DNA of 64,000 nucleotides from an uncultured Candidatus Saccharibacteria bacterium (GTDB lineage: Bacteria > Patescibacteriota > Saccharimonadia > Saccharimonadales > Saccharimonadaceae), in NCBI GenBank assembly GCA_938042065.1, contig CALISG010000007.1, positions 59,136 through 123,135 on the forward strand. Reading direction: 5' to 3'. Shown here piece after piece: positions 35,429 to 41,802 of the stretch. Below the pieces are notes generated by a model, which searched no databases, was not told where the DNA came from, and saw only the letters and a list, made by a program, of their open reading frames with translations. The position numbers were made by a program, and so were the translations under genes. The first letter of the stretch is position 1. Every line of letters starts with the position of its first letter.

Positions 35429-36352
35429 TTATTCAGTGTCGGTGTGAAATTGCTCGTAAACGTCTTTGAGATGCTGGTCGGTTACATGGGTATATACTTG
35501 AGTGGTAGCGATACTGCTGTGTCCGAGCATGCTTTGTACGCTTCTAATATCGGCGCCGTTCATTAGCAAATCGGTCGCAAAGCTATGCCGCATAGTGTGC
35601 GGACTGACGTGTTTGGTGATGCCAGCTAGCTTAGTGTATTTTTCGATAATTCGCTGAATGCTGCGCTGCGATAGCCGCCGATAATCACCAGAAGTGCTAG
35701 TCGTGCCGCTATTGCGGCTATAGCTCAGGAACAGAGGTTGTAAAGAATCGGTTCGCGCCGATAAGTAATCCTGGACGCGTTCAGCTGCCCGTTTGCTGAT
35801 AAAAACCGGGCGGTCCTTTTGTCCTTTACCGCGGACAGTAAACTCGCGGCGCTGCATATTGACGTGATCTTTATTAAGTCCAACAAGTTCCGATACGCGC
35901 AGTCCGCTAGAGAAGAGAAGTTCGAGAATGGCTCTATCGCGAAGTGCTGGCAAACTATCATCATTAGGTACTACATCAAGCATACGCTGCACCTCGTCGC
36001 TGTACAAAAAAGTGACTTGTTTGCGGTGAACTCTCGGCAATTCTATTTTGTTTGGCGCCATACTTTCGATATCGCGCTTACTTAGGTAATCCAGGAAACC
36101 TCGTAGGGCAATGAGGTGGTAATTCTGAGTAATAAGCGATAAAGTGCCGCCGCGATCTGTCTGATAGCGATTGAGCCATAAGCGATATTTTCTGACTAGC
36201 TCTGGGCGGATGTTATCAACCGTTAAGTCGAACCCAGCGAATTCTAGAAAACGCTCTAGATAGTGGCGATATGCCTCGCTAGTCTTGATCGATCGTCCGC
36301 GTTCAATTTGGAGATACTCCATGAAATCTTCAATCAGCTCTGACATATCCAT
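35429..36352 (-). CDS. Xer-like tyrosine recombinase
   Basis: A 307-residue tyrosine recombinase, most like XerC/XerD/XerA, which resolve chromosome dimers at dif. The SAM-like core-binding domain spans residues 1 to 95. Catalytic residues are all visible: Arg in SGLRVSELVGL, Lys in GKGQKDRPVFI, His and Arg in HTMRHSFATDLL, His in MLGHSSIATTQVY and the Tyr of VYTHV. The frame is open for 90 more codons upstream, but that part crosses the divergent ndk promoter and start; the ATG at 36352 lies six bases after a TACAAT box and fits the family length. It is probably the partner of FtsK. Confidence 0.93.
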   Translation of the reverse strand: MDMSELIEDFMEYLQIERGRSIKTSEAYRHYLERFLEFAGFDLTVDNIRPELVRKYRLWLNRYQTDRGGTLSLITQNYHLIALRGFLDYLSKRDIESMAPNKIELPRVHRKQVTFLYSDEVQRMLDVVPNDDSLPALRDRAILELLFSSGLRVSELVGLNKDHVNMQRREFTVRGKGQKDRPVFISKRAAERVQDYLSARTDSLQPLFLSYSRNSGTTSTSGDYRRLSQRSIQRIIEKYTKLAGITKHVSPHTMRHSFATDLLMNGADIRSVQSMLGHSSIATTQVYTHVTDQHLKDVYEQFHTDTE

Positions 36353-36358
36353 AAGAAT

Positions 36359-36364
36359 ATTGTA
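36359..36364 (-). promoter_or_regulatory. -10 box (TACAAT) of leaderless xer gene
   Basis: On the minus strand TACAAT is followed by six bases and the ATG at 36352. Confidence 0.55.
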
Positions 36365-36445
36365 CGTCGTTAAGGGTAGATAAACAATATATCGAACAAA
36401 AAAGTTATTCAAAATATTTATAGTAAATAACTTAGATATATCTGA

Positions 36446-36451
36446 TATAAT
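36446..36451 (+). promoter_or_regulatory. Extended -10 box (TGATATAAT) of ndk
   Basis: TGA-TATAAT lies 34 bases before the ndk ATG; the short leader carries AGGAGG. Confidence 0.65.
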
Positions 36452-36485
36452 AGCGGTAAAGCAACTGTATAAATAGGAGGTATAA

Positions 36486-36992
36486 ATGATGGGTGATGTA
36501 GAAAAAACACTAATTGTCTTTAAGCCGGATTCGGTGCAGCGGGGCTTAGTCGGGCGTATTTTGACGCGCTTCGAGCAGGTTGGACTGAAAATAGTCGCTA
36601 CTAAAATGATTGCGCCCGACAAGCAACACTACTACCGCCACTACGAAGAAATTGGCAAAATGATCACTCGCCGCGGCAAAGAAAAGTTTGACGTTACGTT
36701 AGAAATGATGGTTCAGGGGCCGGTTATCGCGATGGTACTTGAGGGCGTTGAAGCGGTTGATCTGGTTCGCAAACTTGTCGGTGCGACAGAACCAAAAAGT
36801 GCTGCCCCTGGTACCATTCGCGGTGACTTTTCGCACATGAGCTTCCAGTATGCTGATAGCGAAGGCAAGGGGGTACCTAATCTAATTCATGCTAGCGGTA
36901 ACATCGAGGAAGCTGCAGAAGAAATATCGCATTGGTTTAGCGATGATGAGTTATATAGTTATCATCGAACTAGCGAGCGCTTTACTCGCTAG
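36486..36992 (+). CDS. ndk: Nucleoside diphosphate kinase
   Basis: A 168-residue enzyme that passes phosphate from ATP to nucleoside diphosphates through a histidine. The start EKTLIVFKPDSVQRGLVGRIL, the RxxxGxTxPxxxxPGTIRGDF segment (VGATEPKSAAPGTIRGDF) and the active-site His in NLIHASGNIEEA are all present; the usual NxxHGSD reads NLIHASG. The protein is about 20 residues longer than the common form, with an insert around GRDKEKFD and at the C-terminus. AGGAGG precedes two adjacent ATGs. Confidence 0.95.
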   Translation: MMGDVEKTLIVFKPDSVQRGLVGRILTRFEQVGLKIVATKMIAPDKQHYYRHYEEIGKMITRRGKEKFDVTLEMMVQGPVIAMVLEGVEAVDLVRKLVGATEPKSAAPGTIRGDFSHMSFQYADSEGKGVPNLIHASGNIEEAAEEISHWFSDDELYSYHRTSERFTR

Positions 36993-37019
36993 TGCTTGCG
37001 ATGTTACACTAATCCCAGG

Positions 37020-37096
37020 GCCCCGGTAGCTCAATTGGATAGAGCAGTTCCGTCCTAAGGAAATGGTTGTAGGTTCGACTCCTGTCCGGGGTACCA
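37020..37096 (+). tRNA. tRNA-Arg (CCT)
   Basis: A complete cloverleaf: acceptor GCCCCGG with CCGGGGT, D stem GCTC/GAGC, anticodon loop GTCCTAA with anticodon CCT, T stem with GGTTCGACTCC, and encoded CCA. It reads AGG codons. The next gene begins 10 bases after the CCA. Confidence 0.95.
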
Positions 37097-37106
37097 GGAT
37101 ATTACT

Positions 37107-37631
37107 ATGGCAGCAGAATTTGAAGGATTACACGACGGTGAGAAGGTATTGCTAGTTTTTCGACGGCACATTATTGCTATGCGGAAGGGTTTTTATTCGC
37201 TGCTAATTCCGATGACTGTCGGTGCAATACCGTTCTTGATCTGGCAGACTAATCTTGATTTGCTATGGATATTTTTTGGCGGCTTTGTGCTTGGCTTAAT
37301 CTTGTTTATTTATCACTTCTTGATGTGGTTTTATACTGTGTACGCGGTGACTAACGAGCGCATTCGCCAGATTACTCAGCGCGGCTTCTTTGGCCGGGAT
37401 GTTGTAGAAATAAATCTAGATAAGGTCCAAAGTATAAGTTATAATATACCTGGGTTTAGCGGCGAAGTGTTCAAGTTTGGCACCATCATCATGCGTACTT
37501 ACGTTGGCGATCTGGTTATTCGGCTAGTCGAGCATCCTAGCAAGATATATAATGAGTTGCAAGATGCAGTTCACGAAGCCGAGCTAAGGAGACAGAAAAT
37601 ATATGAAGAAAATAAAGTTGAAGCGAAGTAA
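37107..37631 (+). CDS. PH-domain membrane protein (YdbS/bPH2-like)
   Basis: A 174-residue protein with two membrane helices (about residues 28 to 50 and 54 to 78) followed by a bacterial PH-like domain: YAVTNERIRQITQRGFFGRDVVEINLDKVQSI is typical of the bPH2 family. A charged coiled tail follows. Function in the family is unknown, perhaps envelope stress. It starts 10 bases after tRNA-Arg and overlaps the next gene by 29 bases. Confidence 0.85.
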   Translation: MAAEFEGLHDGEKVLLVFRRHIIAMRKGFYSLLIPMTVGAIPFLIWQTNLDLLWIFFGGFVLGLILFIYHFLMWFYTVYAVTNERIRQITQRGFFGRDVVEINLDKVQSISYNIPGFSGEVFKFGTIIMRTYVGDLVIRLVEHPSKIYNELQDAVHEAELRRQKIYEENKVEAK

Positions 37632-38673
37632 AAAACAACCAGCTCCAGCGGCGAGCCGTATTACTAATGAGACTATCGCTGAGCATCGCGAACAGATTTT
37701 AGCTGGCGGCCGCAGGTTTAAATATCCGATTCAATACACCAAGCATAAGCTGATTATTAATACAGTACTTATTTCGATGGCCAGTATCATTCTGCTATTA
37801 GTTGGTTGCTGGGCGGTAATGTATCCGATGCAGAATACTAGCACTATAGCTTATCGAATTTCTCGCATTGCAATGTTGCCAGTTGGCAGTGTTGACGGCG
37901 AACCGGTCCGGTATAGCGATTATTTGGTGCAGTACCGAGCTTCTGAATATTACTTAAATAAATATGGTGAGGTTAAGGTCAACTCCAAAGACTGGTATGT
38001 TCAGCTTGACGACATTAAATATCGTTCAATGAATCTAGCCCAACAAGCAGCTTACGCTCGCAAACTAGCTAAGCGCTATAATGTTAGTATTTTGCGAAAA
38101 GATGTTAACGATTTTATTGACCAGGAACGCACGACGATTAACGGCCGCGTGTCGCAAGAAACATATGATGCATCGATTCGTATGCTTTATGGAGAGAGCG
38201 CTGACGACTATCGGCTAATTGTCGAAAACGGGCTGCTAAAAAATAAAGTCGCCTTTGCTATGGATACAACTGCAAAAGATCAGGCTGATAAAGCCTTATC
38301 TTTACTGAAGTCTAATGGCGACTTTGCCAAAACGGTTGAAACTATCAATAAACAATCGACCGAGGGCAAATTATCAGCTGGTAATAGCGGATCAGTTGAT
38401 ATTAGCAGTAAATTTAATGGACTTAGGGTTTCGGACATTTCGAAAACTCCAGTCGGCAGCTTATCTGGTATTACAAGGAGCACTAATGACGATGGTTACT
38501 ACATAGTAAAAGTTGTTGCGAAAACTGACAAGAAGATAACCTTTGAATATATTCATATACCGTTGACGGCTTTTAAGTCGCAATTTGAGCAGCTAAAAAA
38601 GAGTGGTAAGATTAGCGAATATATAACCATTCCAGATAACAGCCAAACTGGCGGCGCGGTAGTTAACCAGTAG
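37603..38673 (+). CDS. Membrane-anchored SurA/parvulin-like foldase
   Basis: A 356-residue protein: basic cytoplasmic tail, one membrane helix (about residues 52 to 75), an external SurA_N-like helical region (VDGEPVRYSDYLVQYRASEYYL and on) and a C-terminal parvulin-type peptidyl-prolyl isomerase-like domain (ADKALSLLKSNGDFAKTVETIN, ending in VKVVAKTDKKITFEYIHIP). Such proteins help fold secreted proteins in monoderm cells (PrsA-like). The isomerase part is divergent, so activity is uncertain. It overlaps the PH-domain gene by 29 bases; an AGGAG lies upstream. Confidence 0.78.
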   Translation: MKKIKLKRSKKQPAPAASRITNETIAEHREQILAGGRRFKYPIQYTKHKLIINTVLISMASIILLLVGCWAVMYPMQNTSTIAYRISRIAMLPVGSVDGEPVRYSDYLVQYRASEYYLNKYGEVKVNSKDWYVQLDDIKYRSMNLAQQAAYARKLAKRYNVSILRKDVNDFIDQERTTINGRVSQETYDASIRMLYGESADDYRLIVENGLLKNKVAFAMDTTAKDQADKALSLLKSNGDFAKTVETINKQSTEGKLSAGNSGSVDISSKFNGLRVSDISKTPVGSLSGITRSTNDDGYYIVKVVAKTDKKITFEYIHIPLTAFKSQFEQLKKSGKISEYITIPDNSQTGGAVVNQ

Positions 38674-38729
38674 GCGTTTTTCGCTTGCACATAACTAGGT
38701 AATGATATATAATGCACACTGAATAGTTT

Positions 38730-38807
38730 GCGCTCGTAGTGAAGCTGGTCTATCACGCCTCCCTGTCACGGAGGAGATCGCCGGTTCGAATCCGGTCGGG
38801 CGCGCCA
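38730..38807 (+). tRNA. tRNA-Asp (GTC)
   Basis: Complete cloverleaf: acceptor GCGCTCG/CGGGCGC, D arm GTGA/TCAC, anticodon stem CCTCC/GGAGG with loop CTGTCAC (anticodon GTC), T arm GCCGG-TTCGAAT-CCGGT and encoded CCA. A TATAAT box lies near 38707 and a terminator hairpin follows. Confidence 0.96.
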
Positions 38808-38843
38808 TAGAAAGCGTCCCACGAAGTGGGGCTTTTTCTATGG
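38805..38843 (+). terminator. Terminator after tRNA-Asp
   Basis: A long hairpin from CCATAGAAAGCGTCCCAC to GTGGGGCTTTTTCTATGG with a 3-nt loop and one or two mismatches; it contains the T run in its 3' arm and begins within the tRNA CCA. Confidence 0.6.
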
Positions 38844-38863
38844 CAGGATTGTTTGGCTTTTGT

Positions 38864-38869
38864 TATAAT
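38864..38869 (+). promoter_or_regulatory. Extended -10 box (TGTTATAAT) of tRNA-Thr
   Basis: TGT-TATAAT lies 11 bases before the tRNA 5' end. Confidence 0.65.
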
Positions 38870-38880
38870 ATAAACGTATT

Positions 38881-38956
38881 GCCGTCTTAGCTCAGTTGGT
38901 AGAGCGGCGCATTCGTAACGCGCAGGTCGCCGGTTCAATCCCGGCAGACGGCTCCA
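38881..38956 (+). tRNA. tRNA-Thr (CGT)
   Basis: Complete cloverleaf: acceptor GCCGTCT/AGACGGC, D arm GCTC/GAGC, anticodon loop TTCGTAA (anticodon CGT), T arm GCCGG-TTCAATC-CCGGC, discriminator T and encoded CCA. It reads ACG codons. A membrane protein gene starts 13 bases later. Confidence 0.95.
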
Positions 38957-38969
38957 TAGTTTATAAGTT

Positions 38970-39347
38970 ATGAAAAGCGAAATCATTAAGTCATTATTAG
39001 GTGTTCTCAAGAATAGGACTCTTGTTCTTTTTCTCGTAGCGATGCTAATTTTAGATATAGTTTGTTCGATTGCCGTGTCTATGCAGATTACGCCCAGCGA
39101 GATTACGGTTTATTCGCGTTATACTGCTTTCGGGCAAGTACATTTTTACAAAGATCACTGGCAATATTTATTATTATTTTCTGGATTTTTCACGTTAGTA
39201 ACTATCATCCACGGCGCGCTAATGATAAAGTTTTATCTGTTGGAAAAAACAACAACTGCTAAGGCAATTGGATGGTGCGCGTTTATCATTATGCTGATTG
39301 CTGCTATGTACGCTTTTGGCGTCCTATCTTTAGGACGGGCGGCATGA
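38970..39347 (+). CDS. Small membrane protein, partner of glycosyltransferase
   Basis: A 125-residue protein with three membrane helices (about residues 17 to 36, 62 to 85 and 97 to 120). I do not recognise the family. It begins 13 bases after tRNA-Thr and has no ribosome binding site, and its stop overlaps the start of the glycosyltransferase gene (ATGA), so the two are coupled and may work together in the membrane. Confidence 0.78.
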   Translation: MKSEIIKSLLGVLKNRTLVLFLVAMLILDIVCSIAVSMQITPSEITVYSRYTAFGQVHFYKDHWQYLLLFSGFFTLVTIIHGALMIKFYLLEKTTTAKAIGWCAFIIMLIAAMYAFGVLSLGRAA

Positions 39348-41032
39348 GTTGTCCAGACTTAGAAATTCCTCTTGGCAAAAGGTCGAAGCTTTATCGTTTT
39401 TTTGAGATGCTGCCAGCGTTAATAAGCTATGGCATGTTAATTTTGTTAGTAGTTTTATCAGTACTTAGTCCTTTTCTGGCAGCTATTTACTTATTGTTAT
39501 TGGTGTTAACTACGTTTGTTAAGGCCATAGGCATTTCTTATAGGACTTTGCTGGGCCACCGGCAACTTGTTCGGGCCGAGAAGATTGATTGGAGTGCTCG
39601 ACTTGATGATCTATCGCAGGCTGCCGCGGGCAAGTCGCCCGAGATTAAAATTAATAAAAAAGATTTTGAAGCTGATGTGCATCAGCAAACTATTCTGTCT
39701 ATCGAAAAAGGTGAGTTGCAGATCATAGATCCCAGAGATATTTATCATGCAGTACTAATTGCTGCTTATAACGAGTCTTACGAAGTATTGAAGCCGACGG
39801 TAGAGTCAGTAAATAATACAACATATCCGAACGAGAGGTTGATTGTATATTTGGCCTACGAAGAACGTGGCGGCGAGCAGATGGCAGAGACTGCCAGGCG
39901 TCTTCGCGATGAATACGCTGGCGTATTTTGCGACTTTCGGATTATTCAACACCCTAAAGATTTGCCGGACGAGATACCGGGTAAGGGTCCAAATATTACG
40001 TATGCAGGCTATGATCTCAAGCAGTGGTGCGACAATAAAAAGATTGAATATAACCAAGTAATCGTTACAACCCTTGATAGCGATAATCGGCCTTACTCAA
40101 CCTATTTTGATTATGTGGCGTATAAATATGCTGTTACCCCTAACCGCGAAAGACTATCATATCAGCCGGTGGCCTTGTATTTTGGTAATATTTGGGATGC
40201 GCCAGCGCCAATGCGGGTGCTAGCAACGGGCAACTCGTTTTGGACTATTATTGGTAGTATGCGGCCGCATGCTTTGCGTAATTTTGCAGCTCATAGCCAG
40301 CCTCTTTCGGCGCTTGTGAGTATGGATTTCTGGAGTAAGCGCAGTATTGTTGAGGATGGGCATCAGTATTGGCGTAGTTATTTTTACTTTAAAGGTGACT
40401 ATAGTGTTATGCCAATCCATGTTCCTGTATATCAAGATGCCGTGTTATCAGACACATTTAAAGCAACACTTATCAGCCAGTTTAAACAGTTGCGGCGCTG
40501 GGGGTATGGTGCTTCGGATATACCATATGTAGCAGTCAGATTATTTACGCGCCAGCGAACAGCTCCTTTTTGGGAAACATTGGCAAGATTCATACGACTA
40601 ATTGATAATCATGTTAGCTTAGCTACGATGTCAATATTGGTTGCTTTTGGCGCGTGGGTGCCATTATTAACCAATCCCGAAGCTTCCAGAAATATTTCTG
40701 CGCATGCTCTGCCGCTAATAGTTAGTCATATTCAACAGGTAGCAGTTATCGGAATATTTATTACGATTCTACTGATGCTGAAGATGTTGCCTCCTCGTCC
40801 AGAACGCTATAAGCGTTCGCGAACCGTTTTTATGGTTTTGCAATGGTTTCTGATGCCTGTTATATCAATCTGTTATAGCTCTGCGGCATCAATGGCAGCG
40901 CAGACGCATTTGTTGTTAGGTAAATATCTTGAGAAATTTGATGTAACCGACAAGGCAACGTTGTCGTCGCGTGCTAAAACAAAAGCCAAGAAGGACGCCC
41001 TCAAGAAAGCTAGACGTAAATCAAAATTATAA
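39344..41032 (+). CDS. Membrane glycosyltransferase, GT2 family (cellulose synthase-like)
   Basis: A 562-residue processive-type family 2 glycosyltransferase. Two N-terminal membrane helices (to about residue 75) precede the catalytic domain, which has AVLIAAYNESYEVL, the DxD-type VTTLDSDNRPYST, a VEDGHQYWR motif (general base Asp region) and QLRRWGYG, the Q-x-x-R-W motif of polysaccharide synthases. At least three C-terminal membrane helices follow. A basic tail ends the protein. The start at 39344 overlaps the previous stop; an earlier in-frame ATG at 39272 would lie well inside that gene. It probably makes or exports a surface glycan. Confidence 0.88.
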   Translation: MSCPDLEIPLGKRSKLYRFFEMLPALISYGMLILLVVLSVLSPFLAAIYLLLLVLTTFVKAIGISYRTLLGHRQLVRAEKIDWSARLDDLSQAAAGKSPEIKINKKDFEADVHQQTILSIEKGELQIIDPRDIYHAVLIAAYNESYEVLKPTVESVNNTTYPNERLIVYLAYEERGGEQMAETARRLRDEYAGVFCDFRIIQHPKDLPDEIPGKGPNITYAGYDLKQWCDNKKIEYNQVIVTTLDSDNRPYSTYFDYVAYKYAVTPNRERLSYQPVALYFGNIWDAPAPMRVLATGNSFWTIIGSMRPHALRNFAAHSQPLSALVSMDFWSKRSIVEDGHQYWRSYFYFKGDYSVMPIHVPVYQDAVLSDTFKATLISQFKQLRRWGYGASDIPYVAVRLFTRQRTAPFWETLARFIRLIDNHVSLATMSILVAFGAWVPLLTNPEASRNISAHALPLIVSHIQQVAVIGIFITILLMLKMLPPRPERYKRSRTVFMVLQWFLMPVISICYSSAASMAAQTHLLLGKYLEKFDVTDKATLSSRAKTKAKKDALKKARRKSKL

Positions 41033-41209
41033 AATTATCATTAAGTTTTAAGCTAAATAAAAATGGGTGACAGGTGAGTTTATATTAAAAACAAATTATT
41101 ATAGTAAACGAAAGATTAGTCTTTTAGCTGAGACTACCAACACTGACCGCAAGACACTGAATTACTTTACGTGATTACAATACCAAGCGAAGCAGTTCGG
41201 CTTGTTGTA

Positions 41210-41299
41210 TTATTTGAGCTCGTAGTAAATGGTATAGCGGCTTAGCCGAGATTGCTTTTTATATGTTGTAGATTTTGTTTTGGTATGTTGTTTAGCCAT
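41210..41299 (-). pseudogene. 29-codon frame, probable remnant of an IS30-like transposase N-terminus
   Basis: The frame encodes a basic 29-residue peptide, MAKQHTKTKSTTYKK and on, ending LSRYTIYYELK followed by a stop. That ending resembles the first helix of IS30 family transposases (ERYxIYxELKxGxSQxEIA). After the stop a shifted frame gives QQAELLRLVL, which would continue the same helix-turn-helix, suggesting a decayed gene. Alternatively it is a real small basic protein, since its promoter is intact and the ATG sits six bases after the -10, as in live genes here. Confidence 0.4.
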
Positions 41300-41305
41300 G
41301 CTTTT

Positions 41306-41334
41306 ATATTAGCATAAGTATTATTTTTTGTCAA
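41306..41334 (-). promoter_or_regulatory. Minus-strand promoter of the 29-codon frame
   Basis: TTGACA, 17 bases, TAATAT on the minus strand, then six bases to the ATG at 41299. Confidence 0.6.
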
Positions 41335-41440
41335 ATTCGGTAATCTACGAAAATATATCACCAGACGCATAGAAATGTTGATTAGACATCGAATAACGAC
41401 GTGGAAAACTTTTAATATTTGTGCATAAAATATTATGCAA

Positions 41441-41474
41441 AATAAAAAACTTGCCGTCTAAATTACGGCAAGTT
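41441..41474 (-). terminator. Terminator of tRNA-Val
   Basis: A 10-bp perfect stem (AACTTGCCGT with ACGGCAAGTT) followed on the minus strand by a T-rich run. Confidence 0.8.
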
Positions 41475-41486
41475 ACACGATTGCTC

Positions 41487-41563
41487 TGGTGGGCAATAGA
41501 GGATTCGAACCTCTCACCTCTTCAACGTCAATGAAGCGCTCTAGCCAAATGAGCTAATCGCCC
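41487..41563 (-). tRNA. tRNA-Val (GAC)
   Basis: Complete cloverleaf on the minus strand: acceptor GGGCGAT/ATTGCCC, D arm GCTC/GAGC, anticodon stem CTTCA/TGAAG with anticodon GAC, T arm with GGTTCGAATCC and encoded CCA. A terminator follows. Confidence 0.95.
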
Positions 41564-41610
41564 AGCTGCACTTAATGGTAGCAGAAATCAATACGTATTG
41601 CAATATGACA

Positions 41611-41790
41611 GAATAGCCAGTAATATACTAAGTAGACGTTGACGGAGTCTAACCACCTCTTGAGTCTCGTGTTGGCGGTTGCGGCGCACGTAAAAAGTCG
41701 GAGCAAGAGTAATAGCCAAGGTGGAACCTCCCGTTTTTGGGACCGAGGCACGCGCGTAAAAACGCTTGCGTGCTTTTATATTTTCTAAAA
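41611..41790 (+). promoter_or_regulatory. T-box-like leader of thrS
   Basis: The leader contains AAGGTGGAACCTCCCG (41718 to 41733), matching the T-box core AGGGTGGNACCGCG, then a terminator hairpin (GCACGC/GCGTGC, 41748 to 41773) with TTTTAT, just before thrS. The TGGA in the bulge is complementary to the TCCA end of the tRNA-Thr in this window. Upstream, AGTA (41631 to 41634) and ACC (41652 to 41654) flank a 5-bp helix (TAGAC/GTCTA), which could be a short specifier stem reading threonine ACC. Stem I would be much shorter than in Bacillus T-boxes. A competing pair CCACCT (41653 to 41658) with AGGTGG (41719 to 41724) is also possible. Confidence 0.65.
41748..41777 (+). terminator. Intrinsic terminator inside the thrS leader
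   Basis: GCACGC-GCGT with ACGC-TT-GCGTGC, then TTTTAT. It lies after the T-box core and before the AAGGAGG site of thrS, so it would be the regulated stop. Confidence 0.7.
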
Positions 41791-41802
41791 AGGAGGTTCA
41801 TT

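Larger units (their letters stand above)
41033..41440. other. Gene-poor AT-rich stretch between glycosyltransferase and tRNA-Val
   Basis: About 400 bases without a full gene. It holds a minus-strand consensus promoter, a 29-codon leaderless frame resembling the start of an IS30 transposase and, downstream of that frame, more transposase-like codons in another frame. A short hairpin (TAGTCT/AGACTA, near 41120 to 41140) is also present. The rest shows nothing I can name. Confidence 0.6.

Noticed and set aside
36352..36622. N-terminal extension of the Xer-like protein
   Set aside because: It would add 90 residues unlike any recombinase and would overlap the divergent ndk start and promoter.
38753..39010. 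85-codon minus-strand frame
   Set aside because: It is antisense to two tRNA genes; such tRNA-derived frames are a common annotation artefact.
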